From positions 186,001-250,000 of the forward strand of contig JAXLWB010000008.1 of the NCBI GenBank assembly GCA_046328715.1: a stretch of 64,000 nucleotides of DNA, written 5' to 3'. Source of the DNA: JAXLWB01 sp046328715. Lineage in GTDB: Bacteria > Chloroflexota > Anaerolineae > Caldilineales > Caldilineaceae. The notes beneath the pieces were generated by a model. The model was given only the letters and a program-made list of their open reading frames with translations. It did not search any database and was not told where the DNA came from. Positions within the stretch are counted from its first letter, which is position 1; each line of letters opens with the position of its first letter. Positions 33,429-40,974 of this stretch are shown one piece after another. A program made the position numbers and the translations under genes.

Positions 33429-36218
33429 TTGTCGCTCATTGCTCTCCTGACTTCCCTCCGTCGCGATCCTGAATTTATGGCCAACGTCATGCGTTGGCAA
33501 ACCTTGCCTGCGCAGCCTGCCAACTGGACACCGATTCCAGGGCAACTTCATCCAGGATTGGTAGCTGCGCTGCGTCAGCGCGGTATCGAACAGCTTTACA
33601 GTCACCAAGCCCAGGCCATTGACGCGGCGCTAAACGGTCAAAATGTCGTCGTCACCACACCCACCGCCAGCGGCAAAACACTCTGCTATAACCTGCCTGT
33701 GCTTGACACCTTGCTGCGTGACACAAAGGCACGCGCGCTCTATCTCTTCCCCACCAAGGCGCTCGCCCACGACCAGCTAGATGAGATTAGAGATTGGAAA
33801 TTCCTAATCTCCAATCTTTTCGTCTCTGCCTACGACGGCGACACCCCCTCCTCTGACCGTCCACAGATTCGCAAAAATGCCCGCATTGTACTGACCAACC
33901 CCGATATGCTGCACACTGGCATTTTGCCCTATCACACCCAGTGGCGGGAGTTCTTTAGCGGGCTGCGCATCATTGTGATCGACGAGATGCACACCTATCG
34001 TGGCGTCTTTGGCAGCCATGTCGCCAATGTTCTGCGCCGCCTGCAACGAATCTGCAATTTTTACGGCAGCCAGCCTCATTTTATCTTCACCAGCGCCACC
34101 ATTGCCAACCCTGCGCAATTGGCCGAACGGCTGATCGAACAGCCGGTCACGCTGGTTGACCAAAATGGCGCACCACGCGGCGAAAAGCAGATCATCGTCT
34201 ACAACCCACCCCTGCTCGATGCCGAGACCGGTGCCCGCCGCAGTGTGCTGCTAGAGACCGATGCTCTCGCCGCTCGCACCATCCGCAACGAGGTACAGAC
34301 GATCGTCTTTGGCCGGTCGAGGCGTACGGTGGAGTTGTTGCTTACCTATTTGCGGGAACAAATGACAATTACGGATTCTAATTCTAACACAAATCCGCAA
34401 TCTCTAATCCGAGGTTACCGAGGCGGCTACCTGCCGGAGGAGCGCCGTGCGATTGAAGCTGGATTGCGCAGCGGAGAGGTGCGCGGTGTGGTAGCGACCA
34501 ATGCGCTCGAACTGGGCATCGACATTGGTCAGTTGCAAGCGGCTGTTCTTTGCGGTTATCCGGGCAGCATCGCCTCGATTTGGCAGCAGATGGGGCGCGC
34601 CGGGCGGACCCAAGAAGGGGCGCTGGCTATCCTCGTCACCAGCGGGTTGCCAATTGACCAATATCTCGCCCGCCACCCCGAGTTTCTCTTTGAGCGCTCG
34701 CCCGAACAAGCGCTAATTAACCCAGACAACCTGATGTTGCTGGTGGACCAGATGCGCTGTGCCGCCTTTGAACTGCCGTTCAGCACCAGCGATGGCTTTG
34801 GCCACTCTCAGTTTAGCAGCGACGTCTTCGATCTGCTGCTCGAACAAGGCGATATCAAACGCTTTGGCACGCGCTTGATGTGGAGCGGTGCGGGCTATCC
34901 CTCGCGCCAGATCAGCTTGCGTAGTGCTGGCAGCGAGCAGGTGGTGATCCAAATGGGTCGAAGAAGTGGGGAGATGGGGAGATGGGGAGATGAGGAGAAG
35001 CAAGGTGAGCAACCACAGGCTCGTATCATTGGCGAGATTAGTGTCGAAAGTGCGCCGTTTGAGGTGCATGATGGTGCGATCTACATGCACGAGGGCGAAA
35101 CCTATCGGGTTGATCAGCTCGATTTGGAGCAGCGCATTGCCAGCGTGACACCCGTCAACGTCGATTTCTACACAGCCACTGATGGCGAGTTGGAGGTGGA
35201 GGTGCTGCAAGTTCACGCTGAACGCCACAGTGAGACAGTAGGGCAGTGGATCAGTAAGTCAGTGGATCGTGAGCTAGCAATCCCCAATCCCCAATCCGCA
35301 ATCCGCAATTCCATCTCCCACGGCGACTTGCGTGTCATCTCGCAGATCACTGGTTACCGTCGCATTCGTCGGCAGACGCACGAGGTGATCGATACCTTTC
35401 CGTTGGATTACCCGCCTTCGACTTTGGAGACTGCTGGCTATTGGTTCTCCATCAGTGAAGAGACACAACGCATCCTGGCAGAACAGGGAGCCTGGTTTGA
35501 TTCTATCAACGACTATGGCCCCAACTGGCAGGAGCAACGGCAAAAGGCGCGCAAACGCGACGGCTTTCGCTGTACCCAATGCGGTGCGAAAGAGCCGCCC
35601 GAACGTGAACATGATGTTCATCACGTCCGCCCCTTTCGCACCTTTGGCTACGTGCGTGGCGTCAACGACTTCTATCTGCAAGCCAACGTCCTGAACAATC
35701 TCCTACTCGTTTGCCGCAACTGCCACCGTCGCATCGAATCGGGCGTACGCACACGCGGTGCCCTTGACGGGCTCGGCTACGCCATCAACAATATCGCTCC
35801 CATCTACCTCATGTGCGATCCGGGAGATATTGGGGTGTATGTCGAGCGCGCCGAAATGCGAAATGCGGAAGTCGGAATGCGGAATCTGCAAGCTTCCACG
35901 GACGAAAATTCAATTCCGACTTCCGCAATCCGCAATCCGCAATCGACTCTCCCCACCATTTACATCTATGAACGCATCCCCGCTGGACTCGGTTTTGCGC
36001 TGCGCCTGTATGAAATGCATGAAGATATGCTGCGTGCTGCCCACGAATTGATCACCCACTGCCCCTGTCACAATGGCTGTCCTGCCTGTATCGGACCTGT
36101 CGTCGATCATCCACTGGCCCAACTAGAGACCAAACACCTCACAACTGCTCTTCTGGAGGTGCTCCTCACTGGTCAGGTGGAGGATACAAGGGTCGCTTCC
36201 GAAGACGTAGAATTTTAA
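33429..36218 (+). CDS. MrfA/YprA-like DEXH helicase with DUF1998 end and embedded HNH motif
   Basis: 929 residues. The start is TTG at 33429, with AAAGGG overlapping the pdxH stop. Helicase motifs include TPTASGKTLCY (about 77-87) and DEMH (about 185); then helicase C-domain motifs GRAGRTQEG. A DUF1998/MZB C-terminus has a four-Cys cluster (HCPCHNGCPACIG). Residues about 699-785 carry an HNH/McrA-like pattern: RDGFRCTQCG, DVHHVRPF, LVCRNCHRRIE. MrfA-type helicases act in DNA repair; an HNH nuclease would be an added activity. Five in-frame blocks of dispersed repeat words interrupt non-conserved loops. Confidence 0.88.
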   Translation: MSLIALLTSLRRDPEFMANVMRWQTLPAQPANWTPIPGQLHPGLVAALRQRGIEQLYSHQAQAIDAALNGQNVVVTTPTASGKTLCYNLPVLDTLLRDTKARALYLFPTKALAHDQLDEIRDWKFLISNLFVSAYDGDTPSSDRPQIRKNARIVLTNPDMLHTGILPYHTQWREFFSGLRIIVIDEMHTYRGVFGSHVANVLRRLQRICNFYGSQPHFIFTSATIANPAQLAERLIEQPVTLVDQNGAPRGEKQIIVYNPPLLDAETGARRSVLLETDALAARTIRNEVQTIVFGRSRRTVELLLTYLREQMTITDSNSNTNPQSLIRGYRGGYLPEERRAIEAGLRSGEVRGVVATNALELGIDIGQLQAAVLCGYPGSIASIWQQMGRAGRTQEGALAILVTSGLPIDQYLARHPEFLFERSPEQALINPDNLMLLVDQMRCAAFELPFSTSDGFGHSQFSSDVFDLLLEQGDIKRFGTRLMWSGAGYPSRQISLRSAGSEQVVIQMGRRSGEMGRWGDEEKQGEQPQARIIGEISVESAPFEVHDGAIYMHEGETYRVDQLDLEQRIASVTPVNVDFYTATDGELEVEVLQVHAERHSETVGQWISKSVDRELAIPNPQSAIRNSISHGDLRVISQITGYRRIRRQTHEVIDTFPLDYPPSTLETAGYWFSISEETQRILAEQGAWFDSINDYGPNWQEQRQKARKRDGFRCTQCGAKEPPEREHDVHHVRPFRTFGYVRGVNDFYLQANVLNNLLLVCRNCHRRIESGVRTRGALDGLGYAINNIAPIYLMCDPGDIGVYVERAEMRNAEVGMRNLQASTDENSIPTSAIRNPQSTLPTIYIYERIPAGLGFALRLYEMHEDMLRAAHELITHCPCHNGCPACIGPVVDHPLAQLETKHLTTALLEVLLTGQVEDTRVASEDVEF
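33785..33822. repeat. In-frame word repeat in helicase gene, site 1
   Basis: AGATTGGAAATTCCTAATCT followed by CCAATCTTTT is a short palindrome (AGATTGG / CCAATCT). It encodes RDWKFLISNLF between LDEI and VSAYDGDTP, where related helicases have a short loop. Confidence 0.55.
34358..34410. repeat. In-frame word repeat in helicase gene, site 2
   Basis: ATTACGGATTCTAATTCTAA and AAATCCGCAATCTCTAATCC encode TITDSNSNTNPQSLIR between LLTYLREQ and GYRGGYLPEERR. The words belong to family E (GGATT / AATCCGCAATC). Confidence 0.6.
34952..35010. repeat. In-frame word repeat in helicase gene, site 3
   Basis: Three tandem copies of GGGGAGAT words (family D) encode SGEMGRWGDEEKQGE. The same words form the intergenic element at 24547-24617. 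Confidence 0.65.
35228..35322. repeat. In-frame word repeat in helicase gene, site 4
   Basis: CAGTAGGGCAGTGGATCAGT and AAGTCAGTGG (family C) are followed by CAATCCCCAATCCGCAATCC (family E), encoding WISKSVDRELAIPNPQSAIRNS in part. Two word families are joined in one block. Confidence 0.65.
35848..35952. repeat. In-frame word repeat in helicase gene, site 5 (inverted pair)
   Basis: CGGAAGTCGGAATGCGGAAT on the left is mirrored by ATTCCGACTTCCGCAATCCG on the right, giving a hairpin. It separates MCDPGDIGVYVE from TIYIYERIPAGLG, which are adjacent in ordinary DUF1998 helicases. Encoded residues about 807-842. Confidence 0.75.
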
Positions 36219-36346
36219 GTGAAACGTGAAATGTGATGCGTGAGTCGGTACTCTGACAAAGCGATTATATCGGTTCGACACTTATCGATTGAAGATTAGA
36301 GAGCATCTGTAATTCACGTATCACGTTTCACGCATCACTACTCACT
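36219..36346. repeat. Dispersed word repeat, family A
   Basis: GTGAAACGTGAAATGTGATG begins at the base after the helicase stop, and the mirrored ATTCACGTATCACGTTTCAC with ATCACTACTCAC ends at the next start codon. It fills the whole gap. Confidence 0.75.
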
Positions 36347-37777
36347 ATGTCCGAACCATGTTACGACGTCGCTATCATCGGCGGGGGAGTGGTAGGCTGT
36401 GCGATTGCACGTGAGTTAACGCGCTATCGACTGGCAGTGTTGCTGTTAGAAAAGGAGTGCGAAGTCGGATTTGGCACGACCAAAGCCAACAGCGGCATTA
36501 TCCACGGCGGCCATCACGCCTCTCCTAAGACACTCAAAGGTCGATTGGAGTGGGCTGGCAACCAGCTTTGGGATCAGTTCTGTGCCGAATTGGGCTTCGG
36601 CTTCAAGCGTAGCGGCGAATTAACGATTGCCTTTTCTGAAGAAGAGTTACCCGTCCTCAACAAGCTGTTGAATAACGCTGCGACACAAGGCATCCCCGGA
36701 TTGGAACGGTGGGAGCAGCCGCGCATCCGCCAAGAGGAGCCAAACCTTTCGCCCGCCGTGCTTGCGGCCATTTATGCCCCGACCACTGGGGTCATCAACC
36801 CCTACGAAGCCGCTTTTGGCCTAGCTGAGAGTGCTGTACGCAATGGATTAGATTTGCGCACCGATTATGCTGTGCAGCACCTTTTTACCGATGGCGAGCA
36901 TTGGACAATCACAACAAGTCAGGGTGAGTTCCAGGCGCGCTTTGTCCTCAATGCCGCCGGATTGTTTGCCGATCAGATTGCCGAGATGGCCGGCGTACGT
37001 ACTTTTTCGATCCATCCACGCAAGGGCGAAGAATACCTGCTCGACAAACGGGTCGCTGGACTGGTACGCCATGTCATTTTTCCATGTCCGACATCGGTCT
37101 CGAAAGGCATCCTCGTCATCCCGACCTACGATGGCACGATCATGGTCGGTCCCACTGCCCACGACACAGCGGAGCGCAGCGAACTGACGACCTCGTTTGC
37201 TGGGGCGGCGGAAGTCTTCGCCTCGATCAAACGCATCGTGCCTGGGCTTAGCGAACGAGATGTGATCGCTCAGTTTGCTGGTCTGCGCGCAGCCGCCGAT
37301 GGCGATGATTTCATCATCGGTCCAACCGCAAAGCGTGGCTTTATCAATGTGGCGGGCATTCAATCGCCTGGATTGACTGCAGCACCAGCCATAGCCAAGA
37401 TGGTGGTGGAAATTCTGCGAGACGAGGGCTTACGCTTGGAAGTGAACGATCAATTTGTTGCTAGCTTGCCAAAAATAGTCCACTTTGCCACGCTACCTAC
37501 TGATCAACAGATCGCGCTGACAATGAACGATCCACGCTATCGGCGCATGGTCTGTCGCTGCGAGTTTATCACCGAGGGCGAGGTGCTGGATGCAATTGGA
37601 CGTGGCGCAACGACGCTCGATGGCATCAAGTTTCGCACACGGGCAGGAATGGGACGTTGTCAAGGTGGCTTCTGCACGGCACGCTGTATGGAATTGCTCG
37701 CCCAGCAACGGCACGTCCCAATGTCGGCCATCACCAAACGGGGAGGCAATTCCTGGCTGGTGCGAGAAAGGGAGTAA
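36347..37777 (+). CDS. FAD-dependent oxidoreductase, GlpA-like, with BFD-type [2Fe-2S] end
   Basis: 476 residues. N-terminal FAD fold VAIIGGGVVGCAIARELTRY, GTTKANSGIIHGGHH typical of glycerol-3-phosphate dehydrogenases, and a C-terminal BFD-like domain with Cys pattern CRCEFITEG and GRCQGGFC. This fits GlpA of anaerobic glycerol-3-phosphate dehydrogenase; L-2-hydroxyglutarate oxidase-like enzymes are an alternative. Next come an FAD/NAD oxidoreductase and a DUF1667 protein, the usual three-gene set. The TAA stop is the first part of a family C repeat (GTAAGACAGTAAGACAG). Confidence 0.82.
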   Translation: MSEPCYDVAIIGGGVVGCAIARELTRYRLAVLLLEKECEVGFGTTKANSGIIHGGHHASPKTLKGRLEWAGNQLWDQFCAELGFGFKRSGELTIAFSEEELPVLNKLLNNAATQGIPGLERWEQPRIRQEEPNLSPAVLAAIYAPTTGVINPYEAAFGLAESAVRNGLDLRTDYAVQHLFTDGEHWTITTSQGEFQARFVLNAAGLFADQIAEMAGVRTFSIHPRKGEEYLLDKRVAGLVRHVIFPCPTSVSKGILVIPTYDGTIMVGPTAHDTAERSELTTSFAGAAEVFASIKRIVPGLSERDVIAQFAGLRAAADGDDFIIGPTAKRGFINVAGIQSPGLTAAPAIAKMVVEILRDEGLRLEVNDQFVASLPKIVHFATLPTDQQIALTMNDPRYRRMVCRCEFITEGEVLDAIGRGATTLDGIKFRTRAGMGRCQGGFCTARCMELLAQQRHVPMSAITKRGGNSWLVRERE

Positions 37778-37833
37778 GACAGTAAGACAGTGGAATGGTT
37801 TTTACTGTCTCACTGTCTTACTGTCCTACTGAA
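37774..37833. repeat. Dispersed word repeat, family C (GTAAGACAGT / ACTGTCTTAC)
   Basis: GTAAGACAGTAAGACAGTGG is mirrored by ACTGTCTCACTGTCTTACTG and TCCTACTG. The left end provides the stop codon of the GlpA-like gene. Confidence 0.75.
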
Positions 37834-37854
37834 TTTGTTAGGCAGGGATGCGCG

Positions 37855-39138
37855 ATGATCGTACAGAAACCGGTTCATCTTCATAAAAATTACGATGTCA
37901 TCGTGGTCGGTGGCGGGCCGGGCGGGTTGGGTGCGGCGCTGGCAGCCAAGGAAGCGGGTGCAGAACGAGTACTGGTTGTCGACCGCGAAAAAGAAGCGGG
38001 CGGTATCCTGCTGCAATGTATCCATTCTGGCTTCGGACTGCATCACTTTGGCGAAGAGTTGACAGGACCCGAATATGCCCAGCGCGTACTCGAACAGGCA
38101 CTTGAGCACGAGGTTGATCTCGTAACCGATGCCTATGTACTCGATATCAGTCCAGCCAAACAGGTCAAGCTGATGTCGGTGGAGCATGGGGTCACGCTGC
38201 TGGATACCAAGGCTGCCGTGCTAGCAATGGGTGCCCGAGAGCGAACTCGTGCCGCCATCCGCATTCCTGGCACTCGCCCAGCAGGCGTATTGACTGCCGG
38301 ATTGGCGCAACGTTTGGTCAACCTTCATGGCTATCTGCCAGGACGACGGGTGGCGATCCTTGGCTCGGGCGATATTGGGTTGATCATGGCGCGTCGTCTG
38401 ACGCTGGAGGGAGTCGAAGTGGTCGGCATCTTTGAGTTGATGCAACACGCCAATGGTCTCAACCGCAACATCGTCCAGTGCCTGCATGATTTCAACATTC
38501 CACTGCACCTTTCCACCACCGTAGTGCAAATTCATGGGCAAGAGCGGGTGGAGAAAATCACCGTCGCCCCGGTCGATGAGAAGCTACAGCCGCTCCTAGA
38601 CCGAGCTTGGGATGTCGCCTGCGATACGCTGCTAGTCTCGATTGGCTTGATTCCAGAAAACGAACTTTCCCGGCAGATAAACCTGCGTCTGGATCCAGTC
38701 ACCAGTGGCCCCGTGGTCAACAGCACGATGGAGACATCGCGTGACGGCATCTTTGCCTGTGGAAATGTGGTGCATATCCATGATTTGGTCGATTTTGTCA
38801 GTGCGGAGGCGACCTTGGCGGGCGAGAACGCAGGTCGCTTGGTCACGGGTCAACGCTTACCTAGCGATAATGTACGTCTGATCCCAGCAGAAAATGTTGC
38901 CTATTGTGTGCCGCACACCCTTTCCACTGACCGCGAACATACCGTCTATTTACGAGTGCACAAGCCGCTGGAGAGCTGTAGCATTCAACTGAGCACGACG
39001 GACGGGCGCTTTGTCTATGAGAAAAAACTGCGTTATGTCTTTCCTGCTGAGATGGTCAATCTCAAGTTGCGGCCCAAGTTTCTGGAAAACTTTCATGAAG
39101 ATGCGTTAAAAGTTGATGTTGTGAAACGTGACTCGTGA
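37855..39138 (+). CDS. NAD(P)/FAD-dependent oxidoreductase, GlpB-position partner
   Basis: 427 residues from the ATG at 37855, with GGCAGGGA upstream. FAD motif DVIVVGGGPGGLGAALAAKEAG, GARERTRAAIRIPGTRPAG, and a second dinucleotide fold RRVAILGSGDIGLIMARRL. It takes the place of GlpB in GlpA-like operons and probably relays electrons from the GlpA-like protein to NAD or another carrier. The last residues VVKRDS and the TGA stop are encoded by a family A repeat (GTGAAACGTGACTCGTGA). Confidence 0.82.
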   Translation: MIVQKPVHLHKNYDVIVVGGGPGGLGAALAAKEAGAERVLVVDREKEAGGILLQCIHSGFGLHHFGEELTGPEYAQRVLEQALEHEVDLVTDAYVLDISPAKQVKLMSVEHGVTLLDTKAAVLAMGARERTRAAIRIPGTRPAGVLTAGLAQRLVNLHGYLPGRRVAILGSGDIGLIMARRLTLEGVEVVGIFELMQHANGLNRNIVQCLHDFNIPLHLSTTVVQIHGQERVEKITVAPVDEKLQPLLDRAWDVACDTLLVSIGLIPENELSRQINLRLDPVTSGPVVNSTMETSRDGIFACGNVVHIHDLVDFVSAEATLAGENAGRLVTGQRLPSDNVRLIPAENVAYCVPHTLSTDREHTVYLRVHKPLESCSIQLSTTDGRFVYEKKLRYVFPAEMVNLKLRPKFLENFHEDALKVDVVKRDS

Positions 39139-39220
39139 AACGTGAGCCGTGAAACGTGAATTTGCTGTCAACGTATTTCAAGACGAATCAACATTCACTT
39201 TTCACGCATCACGTTTCACG
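39121..39220. repeat. Dispersed word repeat, family A
   Basis: GTGAAACGTGACTCGTGAAA and GAGCCGTGAAACGTGAA are mirrored by ATTCACTTTTCACGCATC and ACGTTTCACG. The left part overlaps the 3' end of the oxidoreductase gene and supplies its stop. Confidence 0.75.
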
Positions 39221-39231
39221 TCTTAATCCCT

Positions 39232-39621
39232 ATGCCAACTCTACCCACCTTCTCTACCATCCATTACCTCTGTATTGGTTGCCCCTTGGGGTGCAGGCTG
39301 GAGGTGGACGAAGATCAACCAGGTCATATCGTCGAGATCCGTGGCTTTTCGTGCAAGCGGGGCAGGGAGTACGCTGCCCAGGAGCATGTCGATCCACGAC
39401 GCACAGTGACAACCACAGTTGCTGTACAACATACGCTGTGGCCTCGGCTGCCAGTGAAAAGCAACAAGCCGGTGACTAAGGCTCGTGTCGCATCCATCTG
39501 TCAAGCCCTCAGTACAACCCAGGTTGACGCGCCCATTCATTTGGGAGACGTCATTGTAGCCAACATCCTGGGGACAGGCGCAGATATCATTGCTACACGT
39601 ACGATGGAACGTTGGGATTGA
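39232..39621 (+). CDS. DUF1667 protein
   Basis: 129 residues. N-terminal CIGCPLGCRLEV and a further CKRG give the four-Cys pattern of DUF1667, whose members follow GlpA-like and FAD oxidoreductase genes in many anaerobes; a zinc or iron-sulfur electron-transfer role is suggested. C-terminal DVIVANILGTGADIIATRTM is also conserved. It ends one base before the stop of the convergent hydrolase gene. Confidence 0.85.
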   Translation: MPTLPTFSTIHYLCIGCPLGCRLEVDEDQPGHIVEIRGFSCKRGREYAAQEHVDPRRTVTTTVAVQHTLWPRLPVKSNKPVTKARVASICQALSTTQVDAPIHLGDVIVANILGTGADIIATRTMERWD

Positions 39622-39622
39622 T

Positions 39623-40669
39623 TCACGCTAACAACTCGTATACAGCCATCGTCGCATTCCAGGGGTCGCACCAGTAACTGTTACAAAGAATGACAACGCC
39701 GATGTTGCTCTCTGTCCAGATGCGCAGGTTGCTCAGAAAACCGTCATCGCCGCCGTCGTGTTGCATTACCCGTTCCGCATAGCGCCGACTGCGCCACCAA
39801 CCTAATGCCGGATCTTGCGTGGCTTTAGGATCACTGTTGATAAACTGTATCTGCCACATCACTTCGTAACTTTTGGGTTGCAAAATCCGTACACCATCCA
39901 GTTCGCCCTGGTTGAGACTCACCAACATCCAGCGCGCCATCTCTTCCGCACTGCTGGCGATACAGCCACAAGGTACATGCATCCGGTTGTAGGGATAGTA
40001 TGACTGAACAATGGTACGCGGTGTTGCATTTTCCACAGCTTCTTGATAGCCAATTGCCACCAATTCAGGATGTTCGGCACGCGGAGCCATCAGGGTCGTT
40101 GTGGTCATTCCCAACGGGTCGAAGAGATGACGCTTCATATAGGCCTCGTAGCTCATACCCGACACTTTGGCAATCAAGTCGCCGAGTACGTTGTAGGCGA
40201 TATCGCTGTAGCTGATCGTATTTGGTGCCAGATCCAACAATTGGTGTGTTGCCAATCCGCGCACATGGCGTTCGAGTGAGCCATCATCGAATTCTGGCTT
40301 GTCCCAACCATAGTCGTTGGGATGGCCGATGCCACTGATATGACAAAGGCATTGACGAATGGTGATCTGATCGGAGCGTGGGCTATCCACCTTGAAGTAG
40401 GGCAGATGTTTGACGATCGGGTCATCGAGTTCAACTTTGCCTGTCTCCTTCAGTTGCATGATCGCCGTGCTGGTCATTGTCTTGGCAACCGAGGCAATAT
40501 GAAAGAGCGTTTGAGCTGTTGCTGGCCTTTGCGTTTGTAGATCTTGCACGCCATAACCTGCACTGAAGACAAGAGCGCCCTCCCGCACAACGGCAACAGA
40601 AAGGCCAGGAATCTGCCCTTTTTCTACATAGCCACGCAGGTAGGCATCGACGGCTGAAAAGGTTGACAT
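39623..40669 (-). CDS. Serine hydrolase of the beta-lactamase fold (second)
   Basis: 348 residues. Ser60-Val-Ala-Lys63 is the nucleophile motif, YSDIAYNVLG the tyrosine motif and HDGGDDGF the third motif. No signal peptide. It differs from the hydrolase at 23170 in length and lacks the extra C-terminal domain. Probably an esterase or peptidase rather than a resistance enzyme. Converges with DUF1667 with one base between stops. Confidence 0.85.
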   Translation of the reverse strand: MSTFSAVDAYLRGYVEKGQIPGLSVAVVREGALVFSAGYGVQDLQTQRPATAQTLFHIASVAKTMTSTAIMQLKETGKVELDDPIVKHLPYFKVDSPRSDQITIRQCLCHISGIGHPNDYGWDKPEFDDGSLERHVRGLATHQLLDLAPNTISYSDIAYNVLGDLIAKVSGMSYEAYMKRHLFDPLGMTTTTLMAPRAEHPELVAIGYQEAVENATPRTIVQSYYPYNRMHVPCGCIASSAEEMARWMLVSLNQGELDGVRILQPKSYEVMWQIQFINSDPKATQDPALGWWRSRRYAERVMQHDGGDDGFLSNLRIWTESNIGVVILCNSYWCDPWNATMAVYELLA

Positions 40670-40974
40670 AGATCTCCTTGGTACGTGACAAAAAATTATA
40701 TTCTCAAGTGTAAAAAACTGGGACGTGGGTAGCTAAGAATTAGGTATCAACAATTCCTAACCCAAGCGCGTGAATGTTGATTCCTCGCTGACAGGAATGA
40801 TTCACGAATGTGAAGTTGGTGCAGGGCTGGCATTACCCGGCACGGAAAGTGGTAGAGGCAGAGTTCACTTTGATGACAAAAGTATACAGGAGGCAAGATA
40901 CAGGTTGCAAATTATAATTGCAGCCTGTATCTTGCCTCCTGCTATTCCACAACAAATATCACTACCGGTTCGTG
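40670..40974. other. Intergenic region with family B hairpin
   Basis: No gene. The hairpin at 40887-40941 occupies the right part; the left has a run of A/T and a weak inverted pair near 40733-40760. Confidence 0.4.
40887..40941 (-). repeat. Family B hairpin with 18-bp perfect arms
   Basis: CAGGAGGCAAGATACAGG (40887-40904) pairs exactly with 40924-40941; the loop TTGCAAATTATAATTGCAG continues the pairing imperfectly. It lies 33 bases past the stop of the large exported protein on the minus strand, so it may also end that transcript. Confidence 0.75.

Noticed and set aside
35228..35952. Sequencing or assembly error as the cause of helicase insertions
   Set aside because: Five separate sites keep frame, the words occur at many other places, and conserved motifs continue on both sides.
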